Shown piece by piece: positions 46,128 through 55,559 of a stretch of 64,000 bases of DNA. The stretch spans positions 248,001 through 312,000 of the forward strand of contig NZ_CP110397.1 of the NCBI RefSeq assembly GCF_029910215.1, in the 5' to 3' direction. Numbering within the stretch: the first letter of the stretch is position 1; each line of letters starts with the position of its first letter. This DNA is from Paraburkholderia sp. D15. Its GTDB lineage: Bacteria > Pseudomonadota > Gammaproteobacteria > Burkholderiales > Burkholderiaceae. Under the pieces are notes generated by a model that did not search any database, had not been told where the DNA came from, and saw only the letters and a program-made list of their open reading frames with translations. A program made the translations under genes and the position numbers.

Positions 46128-46511
46128 TTAGGCGTGGCGCAGTGGCGGCAGCACCGTGCCGATAAAAAGCACCGCCGTGATTGCCATGATCACCGAGATG
46201 ACCGTGTCGACGGCGGTTTGAAAGTTGAAGCGGGACTGTCGGCCACGGGCTGCCTGAATGAAAATGCAAAGCAACTCGACGGCGGCTCCGATCAGCGATA
46301 AGCAAGTTGTGCCGCCCACGAGCGGCGACGACGGTCGATCCGGACGCGCATAGCCGAGCATCCACGATGCAGTCTACAGGTAGATGCCGATCGAGACTGC
46401 GAACCTGGTCGGTTTCAATGCGACTGATTCTCCCTGTAGCAGTCGATGGTCTTGCAGGCTCCAAGCAACGCCCAACTGCACTAGGGCAAGTAAAAAGAGC
46501 CCGGCCGTCAT
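46128..46511 (-). pseudogene. Small membrane protein interrupted by an in-frame TAG
   Basis: From ATG 46511 the frame gives MTAGLFLLALVQLGVAWSLQ, then KPTRFAVSIGIYL, an amber stop at 46374-46376, and without a shift TASWMLGYARP, CLSLIGAAVELLCIFIQAAR and VISVIMAITAVLFIGTVLPP to a TAA at 46128. That is about 127 residues with three or four membrane helices. No family recognised. It lies about 400 bases before the Tn3 element end. Confidence 0.5.
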
Positions 46512-46920
46512 CCAAGGTCGGTTGGTTAAGCGGCCCAACTGTCAGGATCCACAGTGTCACCACGATCTTGCGCACAGACACGGCTATCGCCTGTGCGGTG
46601 AAGGCGTCGCCTATCGCGTCGAGCCCGTGGCCGGTTAAGCGTGCTGGTCGTGCTACGGTGTATCGCCCTTCGGCAAGCGCGCAAGGCAAGCAGTCAGCTT
46701 GGTGACCTGACGATGCCATTGAGATTGGCGAGAATATCGGTTTTGGGAGGAAATATGCTGTATGAACTGGCAACCCTATCCTGCTCACTTTTGGAGCAGG
46801 ACGTCGTTTCCGCTGCTGCACATCGCTGGTCGTCTGATCCTGACGCGGAGGGCCAAATCCTCGGGGCGTGGCGCACTGAGATCGGTGAACTTGCAAAAAT
46901 TGTGGTGTTGCGCGGCTTGA

Positions 46921-46965
46921 GGGGCGGCCGGGATTCGTAAAAAATCCGCCACATCTCGATCTAAG
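46921..46965 (+). repeat. Left terminal inverted repeat of the Tn3-family transposon
   Basis: Begins GGGGCGGCCGGGATTCGTAA and runs about 45 bases to just inside the tnpA stop. Matches the right end at 42 of 45 positions (differences at positions 18, 40 and 45). Confidence 0.85.
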
Positions 46966-49942
46966 CTGCTGATTTAAATGCGAAATCAATGGTTGGATCG
47001 AGTGGCGGAACGGATCGCTGGAGATCCAGCAGATAGTCGCCGAGCCGATTGATGTGCTCCCGCCGGTACGGCGACAGCACTTTGAGCACCTCGGCGTCGA
47101 TCGGATGCCCCTTCTGCTGCAACTCCTTCAGTTTGCGCGACATCCACTGCACGTTGTACAGGATCACCATGTTCGCGACGAGGTGGTTGTACTTGATCAC
47201 TTTGCGCTGCTCGTGCCGGACGTTTTCGGCGATGACGCCTTCGCCGCCGAACATCAACCACTGCGCGAAGTCATTGAACTGCTCGCTCTTGTTGGTCGCC
47301 GCGTGAATCGTGCGGCGCAACTCCGGGTCATTGAGATATTTCAGCAGGAACAGTGTCCGGATCACACGCCCGAGTTCCCGAAACGCAAAGTACAGCTTGT
47401 TCTTCGTGCTCTCCGAGCCGAGGCGACGCAGTATTGTCGACGGCGTCATCTTGCCCGCCTTGATCGATACCGCGACGCGCATCATGTCAGGATAGTGTCG
47501 CTCGATCAGCGTCCAGTCGATGGTCTGGCGACAAAGGCTGTCGATGTGCTCATACTTGCGACGCTTGTCGGCCTTGTACAGCACGAGGTCCTTGATGTTG
47601 CGCATGCGCGGCATCAGGTTGATGCCCGTCACGTAGGACAGGCCGAACACCGGACCGCTCTGCGCCTGCGTATCGCCGTGGATCGTGTCGGGCTTGATGT
47701 CGGCACCGTTCTGGATCAGTCCGTCAAGGATATAGACGGCTTCGTGAACGCCACACGGGATGAAGTGGCTGAACAGCGCGATGTACATGTCGGACACGTG
47801 GTAGTAGCCGATCCCGCCGTATCCGCCATAGCGGACGTGATACTCGGACAGCAGGTTCTGCTCGTACAGGCTCCATTTGGTGCCGTCCGCCGGCGCACGC
47901 TTGCCACTGCCCCAGTATTTCGGCAACGCGAACTGGTTGTACGCGTTGATCACTTTCACGTTCGCCTTGTCGAGCCGCTCCTCGGTGACATGTTTCAGGT
48001 TCAGCCAGGCGACCTGCTTGCGGCTGAGCCCTTTCACCGAGCGCGCCGTCTGGCTTGGGCCGAGATTGCAGCCGTAGCAGAACAGCGTGGTGATGAAGCG
48101 CTTGCGCGGATCGTCGACCTTCGCGTCGAACCCGGACAGCGGGCCGAACAGTTTATGCAGGTCCAGCCACTGCTCGGTTTCGGTGAGGAGATCCAGGATG
48201 CTGATCTGCGGCATCGATGCCGTGATCGCCTGATCGATCAGCGTCCGGTTCGGTGGTTCGGGCTCCTTGTCCGGTTTGTGAATGACGAGTTCCTGATCGA
48301 CGAACTCGATGCTGTCGTTCGCCGGGAAGTTCGCATCGGTCTCGTCGAGCGCCGCGTTCAGACGGTCCCGCAGATCCTTCGTGAAGCTCTTGCCGTTCGT
48401 GGGCAGCCCCACGATCTCGCAATAGCGCGGCAGCTCACGCCTGAATTCCTCGTCGGAGACCTGGTGCATGCGGTAGTCGTCGAAGCGATCGCTGCCCTCG
48501 ACGTAGAGATCGCCGGAATTCAGCTCGCGCATGATCTGGCTGAAGACGCCCAGTTCAAAGAACCGACGATGCAGCATACGGCTGTCCCGACCGTGCGGGA
48601 ATACCGCACGCATCCACTTATCCGGTAGCCAGTCCAGCGGCAGGTTTGCGAGGTCGTTCTCCGTGAGCAGCAGGTATTCGCGGTGGGCGTTCCGGGAGCC
48701 CTGCAGCCAGGCGAGTGCGACCAGTACCGCGCGGTCCTGCGAACTCGATCGCAACGGCAGCACGTCCAGGCACTGGAACAGCAGTGAGCGCTGGTTCCGG
48801 TACGGCACGAGCATGAACGGCAGGTCGAACTGGCCGGCATAGGCGATGTGCTCGTTGCATTGTGCAAGCGCTGCGGATGGGTCGCCGAGCGCCTCGCGGA
48901 TTTTCGGCAACCGTTGGCGTTCTGATACCCCTTCATCCTGAAGGATCTGCAGGACGTCCCGGAACTGTCCGACCAGTCCCTCCAGCACGCCGGTGTGTTC
49001 GAGTTGATATTTTTGAAGCCGGACCTTCGCGTAGGTCTCGAACTTGCGCATGACCTTGATGAAGATCTCGGCGACATCGTCAAGTGCCTTCTGCAACTGC
49101 GCCTGGATGAAGAGTACCGCGAGCGCATGACGCTTCGCTACCTTGAGCGAACGCAGTTCCGCGACATTGAGCGCCCGTGCTTCAGTGACTAGCTGTGCCC
49201 GCTTGCTGACGGACAGGATCGCGGGCGGTGCCGGCAAGCCTTCCGCCAGTTTCCTGATCCCGTTGATATGTTTGAGGAAGCTCGCGATCGCCCGCGCAGC
49301 TGGCCTCTTCGGCTCCTGCTTCAGATCGTCCCAGCACGACTTGCCGGCCTTGATGACGAGGACCCCATCGATCCTTTCGATCATGGCCGCGTCCAGTGCA
49401 CCGGAGATCGTCGTCCAGATCGTTTCATTGAGGTCGTTGCGCGCCTGCGTGGCGATGCGCTGAAGCGTCGACAGTGGCGGTAGTTCGTAACGGCGGCGGA
49501 CCAGTTCCTCGACCAGCACGTTGATGATGTCGGGCAGCTCGACTTTGGTCCTTGCCTCCCCCGACGCGAGATCGGCGAGCCACACCGTCTCGTCCGCGTC
49601 GAACGGCTGGATGTCGAGCCAGGCGCGCAGCAGCTTCTGGTGCCGGATGCGAGTTCCGGATATGTCGTACCGCGCGATCGCCGTCCGGGGCAACGCCCGG
49701 GCTCGCATCGCGGTCCGGATGTGATCGATGATGACCGGCGGCACGTCCGAGAGCATCGGGAAGTAGCCGAGACGCTGCAGCAGTTTCAACTGGACCATGA
49801 TCAGCATGGCGGTAGCTTCCTGCCGGGATTGCCGGCGCACAAAGCGGATTTCCGCGGTGCTCGGCGTGAACGCAGCTTTCAGCTCCGCCGCGCCCGGCTC
49901 GGCAGGCAGCACCGGATAGATGGTCTCGTGGACGGTGCTCAT
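46961..49942 (-). CDS. tnpA: Tn3-family transposase (DDE)
   Basis: 993 residues, full length for the family. N-terminal DNA-binding domain (FVRRQSRQEATAMLIMVQLK), a long helical middle, then the catalytic core: YYHVSDMYIALFSHFIPCGV with the first Asp, KPDTIHGDTQAQSGPVFGLS with the second, and the last acidic residue around SEQFNDFAQWLMFGGEGV. It cuts and joins both transposon ends to form a cointegrate. Its ATG overlaps the recombinase stop by four bases, so the two are made together. The stop lies inside the left inverted repeat region. The gene looks intact. Confidence 0.95.
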   Translation of the reverse strand: MSTVHETIYPVLPAEPGAAELKAAFTPSTAEIRFVRRQSRQEATAMLIMVQLKLLQRLGYFPMLSDVPPVIIDHIRTAMRARALPRTAIARYDISGTRIRHQKLLRAWLDIQPFDADETVWLADLASGEARTKVELPDIINVLVEELVRRRYELPPLSTLQRIATQARNDLNETIWTTISGALDAAMIERIDGVLVIKAGKSCWDDLKQEPKRPAARAIASFLKHINGIRKLAEGLPAPPAILSVSKRAQLVTEARALNVAELRSLKVAKRHALAVLFIQAQLQKALDDVAEIFIKVMRKFETYAKVRLQKYQLEHTGVLEGLVGQFRDVLQILQDEGVSERQRLPKIREALGDPSAALAQCNEHIAYAGQFDLPFMLVPYRNQRSLLFQCLDVLPLRSSSQDRAVLVALAWLQGSRNAHREYLLLTENDLANLPLDWLPDKWMRAVFPHGRDSRMLHRRFFELGVFSQIMRELNSGDLYVEGSDRFDDYRMHQVSDEEFRRELPRYCEIVGLPTNGKSFTKDLRDRLNAALDETDANFPANDSIEFVDQELVIHKPDKEPEPPNRTLIDQAITASMPQISILDLLTETEQWLDLHKLFGPLSGFDAKVDDPRKRFITTLFCYGCNLGPSQTARSVKGLSRKQVAWLNLKHVTEERLDKANVKVINAYNQFALPKYWGSGKRAPADGTKWSLYEQNLLSEYHVRYGGYGGIGYYHVSDMYIALFSHFIPCGVHEAVYILDGLIQNGADIKPDTIHGDTQAQSGPVFGLSYVTGINLMPRMRNIKDLVLYKADKRRKYEHIDSLCRQTIDWTLIERHYPDMMRVAVSIKAGKMTPSTILRRLGSESTKNKLYFAFRELGRVIRTLFLLKYLNDPELRRTIHAATNKSEQFNDFAQWLMFGGEGVIAENVRHEQRKVIKYNHLVANMVILYNVQWMSRKLKELQQKGHPIDAEVLKVLSPYRREHINRLGDYLLDLQRSVPPLDPTIDFAFKSAA

Positions 49943-51618
49943 GCCGGCGGCCGTCGCGCAAAAATCCGCTCGATCTGCCGGGTCCGCTGGACTTCGTCGT
50001 CGTCCAGGTAGATCGAGGTGGTCGTGATTGACGCGTGACGCAGGTTATCGCGCACGGTGGTAAGCGTCGCGCCGTTGGCAAGTGCGTGTGTCGCGTGCGT
50101 ATGGCGCATCCAGTGCGGGGTCGCGCGCCGCAGCTTGCCGGCGAGCGCCGGGTGGTCCGCCTCGATGGCGTCGGCGGCGGCATGGAAGAACCGGCGCAGC
50201 ACCTCCCTCAGGCGCGGCGTGGTGATGCCGCCGGGCGCATCGAGATGGCCAAGCAGCGACGTGTCCGGCTGCCAGCGGGCTGAGGTTACCGGTAGTCCAC
50301 GCTGAACGAGATATTGGTCCAGCGCGTGCGTTGCCAGCGGCGGCAACACCACCTTGCCGGCCTTCGCGCCCTTGCCGGTGAGATGCAGCCAACGCTCGCC
50401 GCGCGCGCCGGTTTCGATGCCGCCGAGCGTGACGCCGACCAGCTCGCCCGCGCGCAGGCCGGTCGCGTATCCAAAGTCGAGCACGAAGCGCAGACGCTGC
50501 GCGGCCGGTACCGTCCAGCCGTGCGACCATTCGAGCCCGTCGGCAATGGTCCGGATCAGTTCCCACTCGCCCGCCGTAAAGGCCCGCGAGATGTCCAGTT
50601 CACCGTTGCGCTGCGCCCCGCGCACCTTGAGACCCGCGAACGAATTCGCCAGGACGTAGCGCTGCTCGATCAGCCAGCGGAACATCGCACCGAGCACAGA
50701 CAGTGCGTAGGCGATTGAATCTGGCGACAGCGCGCCCGTGAACGGACGCCACTCGGGCGATGATCGCGGCCGCGCCGGCGCGACCCAGCGGGCACGCGGC
50801 GTTGGATGGCGTAGGAAGGCGCGATAGGCGGTCGCATCCTCGCTCGTGAGCGAGGACAACGCCTTGCCGCGCTCGACGATGGCCCAGAGCATCAGGCGCT
50901 CGGCCTCCCTGCGATAGGCGCGTCGTGTTTCAGCGGCTTCGTGCCGTTCGAGCCAGGCGCTGATCGCCTGATAGTCATTATCGGCCTCGAGCGCGCACAT
51001 TCGCTTCGGCGCGCGGAAAGTGCCGCGCGACCCATCGACTTCATGTGGTACGTGAATGCTTTCCCACGGCACCACGGGGTCTGGCGTCGCCACCACGACC
51101 AGTGCGCGAGCCCGCTCGGTGAGCGCCGGATGAGCGGCAAAGAAGCCTTCGATCCGGCGAGCGCTTCGTTCACCGAGTCCGGGAATCGCAAGCCACCACT
51201 GCCGGCGACGGGGAATGCGCATGGTCAGATCGGCCAGCGTCCGGATGCCGTGCCGATGCAGCACCGGGACAACGCGAGGCGGCAGCCAGGCATCGACTGG
51301 ATCGCTCACCTGCGGGTGCGGGACCGGCAGCGACGGCAGCATGTCCAACGCCCGGGTCGCCGCCTTGCGGTTACGGCTCCGTTCGCCGGCCGCACACTGG
51401 AACGGCCGGGCCAGATCGGCGCGGTGACGGTTGAGGGCGAAATCGGCGATCTGCCGGCGAATGCAGCCAATCACGCCACGCGCCGAATGGCCCCCTTCGA
51501 GCGCCTGCGGGCAATAGCGCTCGACTGCCTCGCGCGAGTCGACGCCCGCGTACCACGCGCGCAGCGCGGACAGGGACGGGGTGTCGGGAAGGGAGGGTGG
51601 TGGCGGAACGTTCGGCAT
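49939..51618 (-). CDS. Long tyrosine recombinase of the Tn3 element (TnpI-like resolvase)
   Basis: 559 residues from ATG 51618. The N-terminal ~200 residues are unusual and contain a helix-hairpin-helix-like stretch (WLAIPGLGERSARRIEGFF). A SAM-like core-binding domain follows, then the catalytic domain with ATGLRAGELVGVTLGG (Arg), LTGKGAKAGKVVLPPLA (Lys), HWMRHTHATHALANGATLTT (His-x-x-Arg), DNLRHASITTTSIYL (His) and the nucleophilic Tyr. It should resolve cointegrates in place of a serine resolvase. TATAAT lies 6 bases before the ATG, so the transcript may be leaderless. Much longer than Tn4430 TnpI (about 280 residues). Confidence 0.85.
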   Translation of the reverse strand: MPNVPPPPSLPDTPSLSALRAWYAGVDSREAVERYCPQALEGGHSARGVIGCIRRQIADFALNRHRADLARPFQCAAGERSRNRKAATRALDMLPSLPVPHPQVSDPVDAWLPPRVVPVLHRHGIRTLADLTMRIPRRRQWWLAIPGLGERSARRIEGFFAAHPALTERARALVVVATPDPVVPWESIHVPHEVDGSRGTFRAPKRMCALEADNDYQAISAWLERHEAAETRRAYRREAERLMLWAIVERGKALSSLTSEDATAYRAFLRHPTPRARWVAPARPRSSPEWRPFTGALSPDSIAYALSVLGAMFRWLIEQRYVLANSFAGLKVRGAQRNGELDISRAFTAGEWELIRTIADGLEWSHGWTVPAAQRLRFVLDFGYATGLRAGELVGVTLGGIETGARGERWLHLTGKGAKAGKVVLPPLATHALDQYLVQRGLPVTSARWQPDTSLLGHLDAPGGITTPRLREVLRRFFHAAADAIEADHPALAGKLRRATPHWMRHTHATHALANGATLTTVRDNLRHASITTTSIYLDDDEVQRTRQIERIFARRPPA

Positions 51619-51703
51619 CGAAAGATTATAGGCAGCGGGATGAAGGTAGCGTGACGACTGGGTGAGACGCGTTTCGTAAAACACCAGTTTTGTCGAAAAA
51701 TAC

Positions 51704-51735
51704 AACCCTATCGATAATAGGGGTTAGCGATAGGG
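51704..51735. other. Candidate recombination site for the transposon's tyrosine recombinase
   Basis: CCCTATCG at 51706-51713 and CGATAGGG at 51728-51735 are perfect inverted arms around a 14-base spacer that itself contains a second, overlapping inverted pair (AACCCTAT / ATAGGGGTT). Position is just upstream of the recombinase gene, where internal resolution sites of TnpI-type Tn3 elements lie. Arms and spacing resemble a tyrosine-recombinase core site. Confidence 0.45.
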
Positions 51736-51760
51736 CCACATCTTTCTCACGTACCACCCC

Positions 51761-52498
51761 CTAGTACTTCGCGGATTGGCTTATGATCGCGCCGTCAATC
51801 TCCGTATGCGTGAGGCCGTACCTTTCCATGCGGGCACGGTGGTCGGCTGAACCGAGATACTCGATAAGTCGCTTGTTCACAGCCTTAATAAGGTCGTGAT
51901 TGGACTTATTGAACGAGAATGCGCCGATAGGAACACGTCCGTCTCCGCCGTTGTTGTGCGCGACCGCTTCCAAGGCTGCGTTATCCGCACTTTCTGCAAG
52001 GACACGATTGCCGACAGCGGTGCTGGCGTATGCATCGATCATTCCAGCGCGAAGGGCGCTTATTGCATCCGGCTGGTCTTTGAACAGGACGATCTGGCGA
52101 TCGAGCACGCCCGCCGACTTCGCGGATTCAAACTGCACTTGCCCCGCAATGATTCCAAGCCGCGCATCGCTCCGCGCCGCTACTGCCTCGTAACTCGTAA
52201 GCACTTTCGGATTACCGCAATGCAGCAGGAATCCATCGCCTATCGACCAGACCGGTACACTGAACGCAACACGTTGTGCACGTTCAGGGGTCACGAACAA
52301 GGGCACGTTCATGTCCCAGCGGCCTTCCTGTATACCGGGCAAAAGTTCGTCGAACGAGGTCAGGTGATGATGTATGGTGGATACACCGATAGCCCGAAGC
52401 ACTACGTCAGCTAATTCGATGTCCGCACCCATCGCAGCTTGATCTCGGCCGGTCCAGCCGAAAGGTGGTTCCTCGATGTATGCGATTGTGATTTTCAT
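51761..52498 (-). CDS. Solute-binding-like protein without a signal peptide
   Basis: 245 residues from ATG 52498. The fold is the type II periplasmic binding protein of amino-acid ABC transporters: ITIAYIEEPPFGWTGRD, AMGADIELADVVLRAIGV, SFDELLPGIQEGRWDMNVPL, and a late DAYASTAVGNRVLAESAD. It begins directly at the first strand of the fold, so no export signal is seen; an upstream ATG at 52561 adds polar residues only. No permease or ATPase gene is nearby. It follows the MFS gene by 49 bases. It may be a cytoplasmic ligand-binding protein or a cyclohexadienyl-dehydratase-like enzyme. Confidence 0.75.
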   Translation of the reverse strand: MKITIAYIEEPPFGWTGRDQAAMGADIELADVVLRAIGVSTIHHHLTSFDELLPGIQEGRWDMNVPLFVTPERAQRVAFSVPVWSIGDGFLLHCGNPKVLTSYEAVAARSDARLGIIAGQVQFESAKSAGVLDRQIVLFKDQPDAISALRAGMIDAYASTAVGNRVLAESADNAALEAVAHNNGGDGRVPIGAFSFNKSNHDLIKAVNKRLIEYLGSADHRARMERYGLTHTEIDGAIISQSAKY

Positions 52499-52547
52499 CG
52501 TTGCGCCCAAGGTTTTGGGGCGGCCATCTCGGCCACCCGCTTGAAAG

Positions 52548-53987
52548 TTAACTAGATGCATCTTCCAGCGATCGCCCTTTCGTCGACGGCCCGACGATCG
52601 CGACGACCATTGCTGCGATCAGCAGGACCACATCGCTGATCACGAACACGAACAGCTTGCCTTTCAGTACAGCGAACACGCCAAAGACGAGCAGCAGGAT
52701 AATGGCGCCCGCTCGCCCCCATGCCGAGGCGAGCCCCATTCCGGTTGCGCGGATCTCGGTCGGATAGAGCTCTGGCGTATAGCTGTAGATCGCGGTGGAA
52801 CCTAACGCCAGACAGAAAGCCATTAGCCCGCCAAAGGTCATCAACGCGGTCGAGGTTGTTGAGAGTCCGAACAGCGTTCCAAAGATCGCGGTGCCGATGA
52901 ACGCGATTACCGCCGTCGGCTTGCGGTCGAGCCAATCGACGATATAGCCGCCCAGCACGTAGCCGGGAATGACTGACGCGTAAATCGCGATCGAAAACTG
53001 GAAAGATTTGACGATAGTGAAGCCTTCCATCGCAAGCAGCGTCGGCACAAACGTCATGAACGTATAGAGCACGCCATATTCCGCGAACCACGCGAGCCAC
53101 ATTATCAAGGTCAGCTTCAGGTAACGCGGGCCCAGCAGATCGCGAGCCGTGTAGGTGCGGGCTGGCGTAGCCTGCGCGGCCGGCTTCGCGGCCGCAACGT
53201 TCGTCGTGCCGGCGTTCAGCTTTCGCCCGACGCGCTGCTCGATCGACGCAAGCGCCGCTTCGGCTTCGGGCGCACGTCCGTTGCGAAGCAGCCAGCGCGG
53301 CGATTCCGGCAAGCCGGAACGCATCAAACCGACGACAATCGCAAAAGGCAGCGTCAAAAACAATGCGGCGCGCCATCCCAAGCTCGGAATGATGTTAAGC
53401 GCCCAAATGGGGGAGAACGCGATGCCGAGCGCAAAAAAGCCCATCATCAAGCCGCCAAGCTTGCCGCGCACGCGCGTCGGCCACAGTTCCGCCAGATAAG
53501 GCGGAACGATCGAGCTTTCCGCGCCGACGAACAGCCAGGTGAAGAAGTTCAGCGCAGCGAAATTCCATATGTTGTCGACCAAACCGCGCGATGCGGAGAA
53601 CAGCGAATACAGCACGAGTGTCAGTATGATCATGCGCTTGCGGCCGTATCGGTCCGCCGCGAATCCAGCCACTGCCGAGCCGACCAGGTACCCGGCCAGC
53701 CCGATTGCGGAGACGACACCGATCGTCGCGGCGCTGAAGCCCCACAACGGACGCAAAGTTGCGAGCACGAAGCCCGTGATCACCGTGTCGAGCGTATCGA
53801 AGAACAGCGACAACGCCGCGACGATCAGCACGGTGAAGTGGAATCGCGATACAGGCAACTGGTCAAGACGGGCCGCGATCTGCTGCTGCGTGAGCAGCGA
53901 CGGATGCTTCACCGCCGTATCGGTGGCAAACGTTGCGGCGGGTGACGGCTGCGTCGGCTGGGCCGACGAAGAAGGTGTGGTCATCAT
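52548..53987 (-). CDS. MFS transporter (sugar/aromatic-acid porter type)
   Basis: 479 residues from ATG 53987 (GAGAGGCC before it); the open frame extends 32 codons upstream without support. Twelve membrane helices; motifs SAVAGFAADRYGRKRMIILT between helices 2 and 3, VGAESSIVPPYLAELWPTRV, and LPESPRWLLRNGRAPEAEAA before the central loop, then YIVDWLDRKPTAVIAFIG in the second half. Typical of the general sugar/AAHS-like porter group. It lies 61 bases after the amidohydrolase gene and is expected to import that enzyme's substrate. Confidence 0.88.
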   Translation of the reverse strand: MMTTPSSSAQPTQPSPAATFATDTAVKHPSLLTQQQIAARLDQLPVSRFHFTVLIVAALSLFFDTLDTVITGFVLATLRPLWGFSAATIGVVSAIGLAGYLVGSAVAGFAADRYGRKRMIILTLVLYSLFSASRGLVDNIWNFAALNFFTWLFVGAESSIVPPYLAELWPTRVRGKLGGLMMGFFALGIAFSPIWALNIIPSLGWRAALFLTLPFAIVVGLMRSGLPESPRWLLRNGRAPEAEAALASIEQRVGRKLNAGTTNVAAAKPAAQATPARTYTARDLLGPRYLKLTLIMWLAWFAEYGVLYTFMTFVPTLLAMEGFTIVKSFQFSIAIYASVIPGYVLGGYIVDWLDRKPTAVIAFIGTAIFGTLFGLSTTSTALMTFGGLMAFCLALGSTAIYSYTPELYPTEIRATGMGLASAWGRAGAIILLLVFGVFAVLKGKLFVFVISDVVLLIAAMVVAIVGPSTKGRSLEDASS

Positions 53988-54048
53988 GCTGGCCTCTCGA
54001 GCGCCGGCTTCGCGCCTGCGCATAGGACTGTTTATCGGTTCACTGCGC

Positions 54049-55440
54049 TCAGGCGGCACCAATGCCAGGATGGAATTGCCCATATCCAGGCTTGCCGACG
54101 ATCTCGCCGTGGTCCATCACCGTGCTGCCGCGCACGATGGTGTAGACCGGCATGCCTTTGGTTGTCACGCCTTCCCACGCGGTATAGCCCGCTCGGGTGT
54201 GCATATCGGCGGCCCGGAAGGTGTTTTCCGCTTTCATATCGACGATGGTGAAGTCGGCGTCCGCCCCCACCTGAATGCGTCCTTTCTTCGGGTACTGCCC
54301 GAAGCGTTTCGCAGGCGCTTCGGCACAGAGCTTCGCCACGTCCCGCAGATCCAGCTTTCCTTGATTGACGGCGTTGAGCACGAGCGGAATGAATTCCTGC
54401 GCGCCCGTCACGCCGAGCGGAACGGAAAAGGCGTCTTGCCATCCCGGTGTGATTTCTTCGAGCGTATGAGGCGCGTGCTCGCCGACCAGCATGTCCGCCG
54501 TGCCGTCGCGCACGGCCTGCCAGTTTTCTTCGGGCGCATAGGCCCATGCATAGGTGCCGGGCCCGACTTTCTCGGCCTGCTCGCGTGTCATGAACAGCGT
54601 CGCGGATTCCATCTCGCCCGAGATATCGACGCCCTGGCTTTTCGCAAAGCGCACGAGATCGTTCGCGGCCGGCGGCATCACTCCCATGTGCAGTACATGC
54701 AGGCGCACGCCTGTCAGGCGTGCGTAGTACGTCGAGGCCGCGAGTCCGGCCGCCATGCCGTGGCCATACATGTAGCCGCGCTCGTAGGCTTCCATGTAGT
54801 CGCGATTGCTCGTTTTGCCTGCGTTGATGTAGTCGCGAAACGTCAGGCGTTTGCACCATTCGCTGTCGTCGTGATGCACCGCGCAAAGCAGGCCGGTATC
54901 GGCAACGGCTTCATAAAGCTCGTGCAGGATGCCGTGATCGACCACGCCCAGCTCCGAGATGTACGGGTACACCTCCTTCACGTGGCGCGTATTGAACACC
55001 TTGATTCCGATCGCGCCGGCCTTCGCGAGCGCGTCTATCGTCTTCGGATACAGGCCCCCGCCGTACAACGCGTAGTCCACCAGCGCTTTCGGCGCGATCG
55101 TCGAGCGCTTCAGCTCGAATGATTCGAGCGTCGTCGGATGCGGATCGTTATTCGTCATGTCGATGCAGAACGTGATTCCACCGGCCGCCGCCGCTGTGGT
55201 GCCTGATCTGAAGTCTTCCTTGTATGTGTGTCCGGGCTCGCGGAAATGGCAGTGGACATGCCAGAGCCCCGGCAGCACATCGAGCCCCTTCGCATCGATC
55301 ACCTTCGCGGTATCGGGCGGGCTGCCCGCAACGGTTAGCCCCACTATCTTTCCGTTCGCCACGCACACGTTCTGCTGTGTGCTGCCTTCCGGCGTATGCA
55401 CCGTCCCATTTGCGATCACCAGATCGACCTGTTGACTCAT
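54049..55440 (-). CDS. Divergent dihydroorotase/allantoinase-family cyclic amidohydrolase
   Basis: 463 residues from ATG 55440 (CGGAGAGCG upstream). The fold is clear: LVIANGTVHTPEGSTQQNVC, VLPGLWHVHCHFREPG, GAIGIKVFNT with the likely carboxylated Lys, AVHHDDSEW, and HVLHMGVMPPAANDLVRFAK. Two catalytic positions differ from the family: the usual D-x-H-x-H reads H-V-H-C-H, and the catalytic Asp of DHAPH is Glu (VGEHAPHTLEEI). So this is probably not a housekeeping dihydroorotase but an enzyme opening a related ring such as a hydantoin or ureide. First gene of the cargo operon, divergent from a GntR regulator. Confidence 0.82.
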   Translation of the reverse strand: MSQQVDLVIANGTVHTPEGSTQQNVCVANGKIVGLTVAGSPPDTAKVIDAKGLDVLPGLWHVHCHFREPGHTYKEDFRSGTTAAAAGGITFCIDMTNNDPHPTTLESFELKRSTIAPKALVDYALYGGGLYPKTIDALAKAGAIGIKVFNTRHVKEVYPYISELGVVDHGILHELYEAVADTGLLCAVHHDDSEWCKRLTFRDYINAGKTSNRDYMEAYERGYMYGHGMAAGLAASTYYARLTGVRLHVLHMGVMPPAANDLVRFAKSQGVDISGEMESATLFMTREQAEKVGPGTYAWAYAPEENWQAVRDGTADMLVGEHAPHTLEEITPGWQDAFSVPLGVTGAQEFIPLVLNAVNQGKLDLRDVAKLCAEAPAKRFGQYPKKGRIQVGADADFTIVDMKAENTFRAADMHTRAGYTAWEGVTTKGMPVYTIVRGSTVMDHGEIVGKPGYGQFHPGIGAA

Positions 55441-55460
55441 TCCGCTCTCCGCATTAAAAA

Positions 55461-55493
55461 TACACAATAAATACACATAGGATTTTTGGTGTA
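55461..55493. promoter_or_regulatory. Candidate GntR operator in the cargo's divergent promoter
   Basis: Between the amidohydrolase and the GntR gene, TACAC occurs at 55461-55465 and 55472-55476 and its reverse GTGTA at 55489-55493, in a strongly AT-rich stretch. Short GT/AC half-sites are typical of FadR-subfamily operators. The divergent promoters of both cargo operons should overlap it. Confidence 0.5.
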
Positions 55494-55559
55494 TAAAATG
55501 TTTGTGTCAAGCGGGGGCTTTCGCTAAACTCATGGGCAGACAGTCATGGTCTTTCACTG

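Noticed and set aside
46051..46989. A 312-residue open frame on the minus strand
   Set aside because: It crosses the left transposon end and runs out of frame with the recognisable membrane-protein relic; composition is arginine/serine-rich like antisense or shadow frames in GC-rich DNA.
47054..48628. A 524-residue open frame antisense to tnpA
   Set aside because: It is a mirror frame of the transposase coding strand with no domain and a composition typical of antisense frames.
53539..55122. A 527-residue open frame antisense to the MFS and amidohydrolase genes
   Set aside because: It spans two well-supported genes on the other strand and has no recognisable motif.
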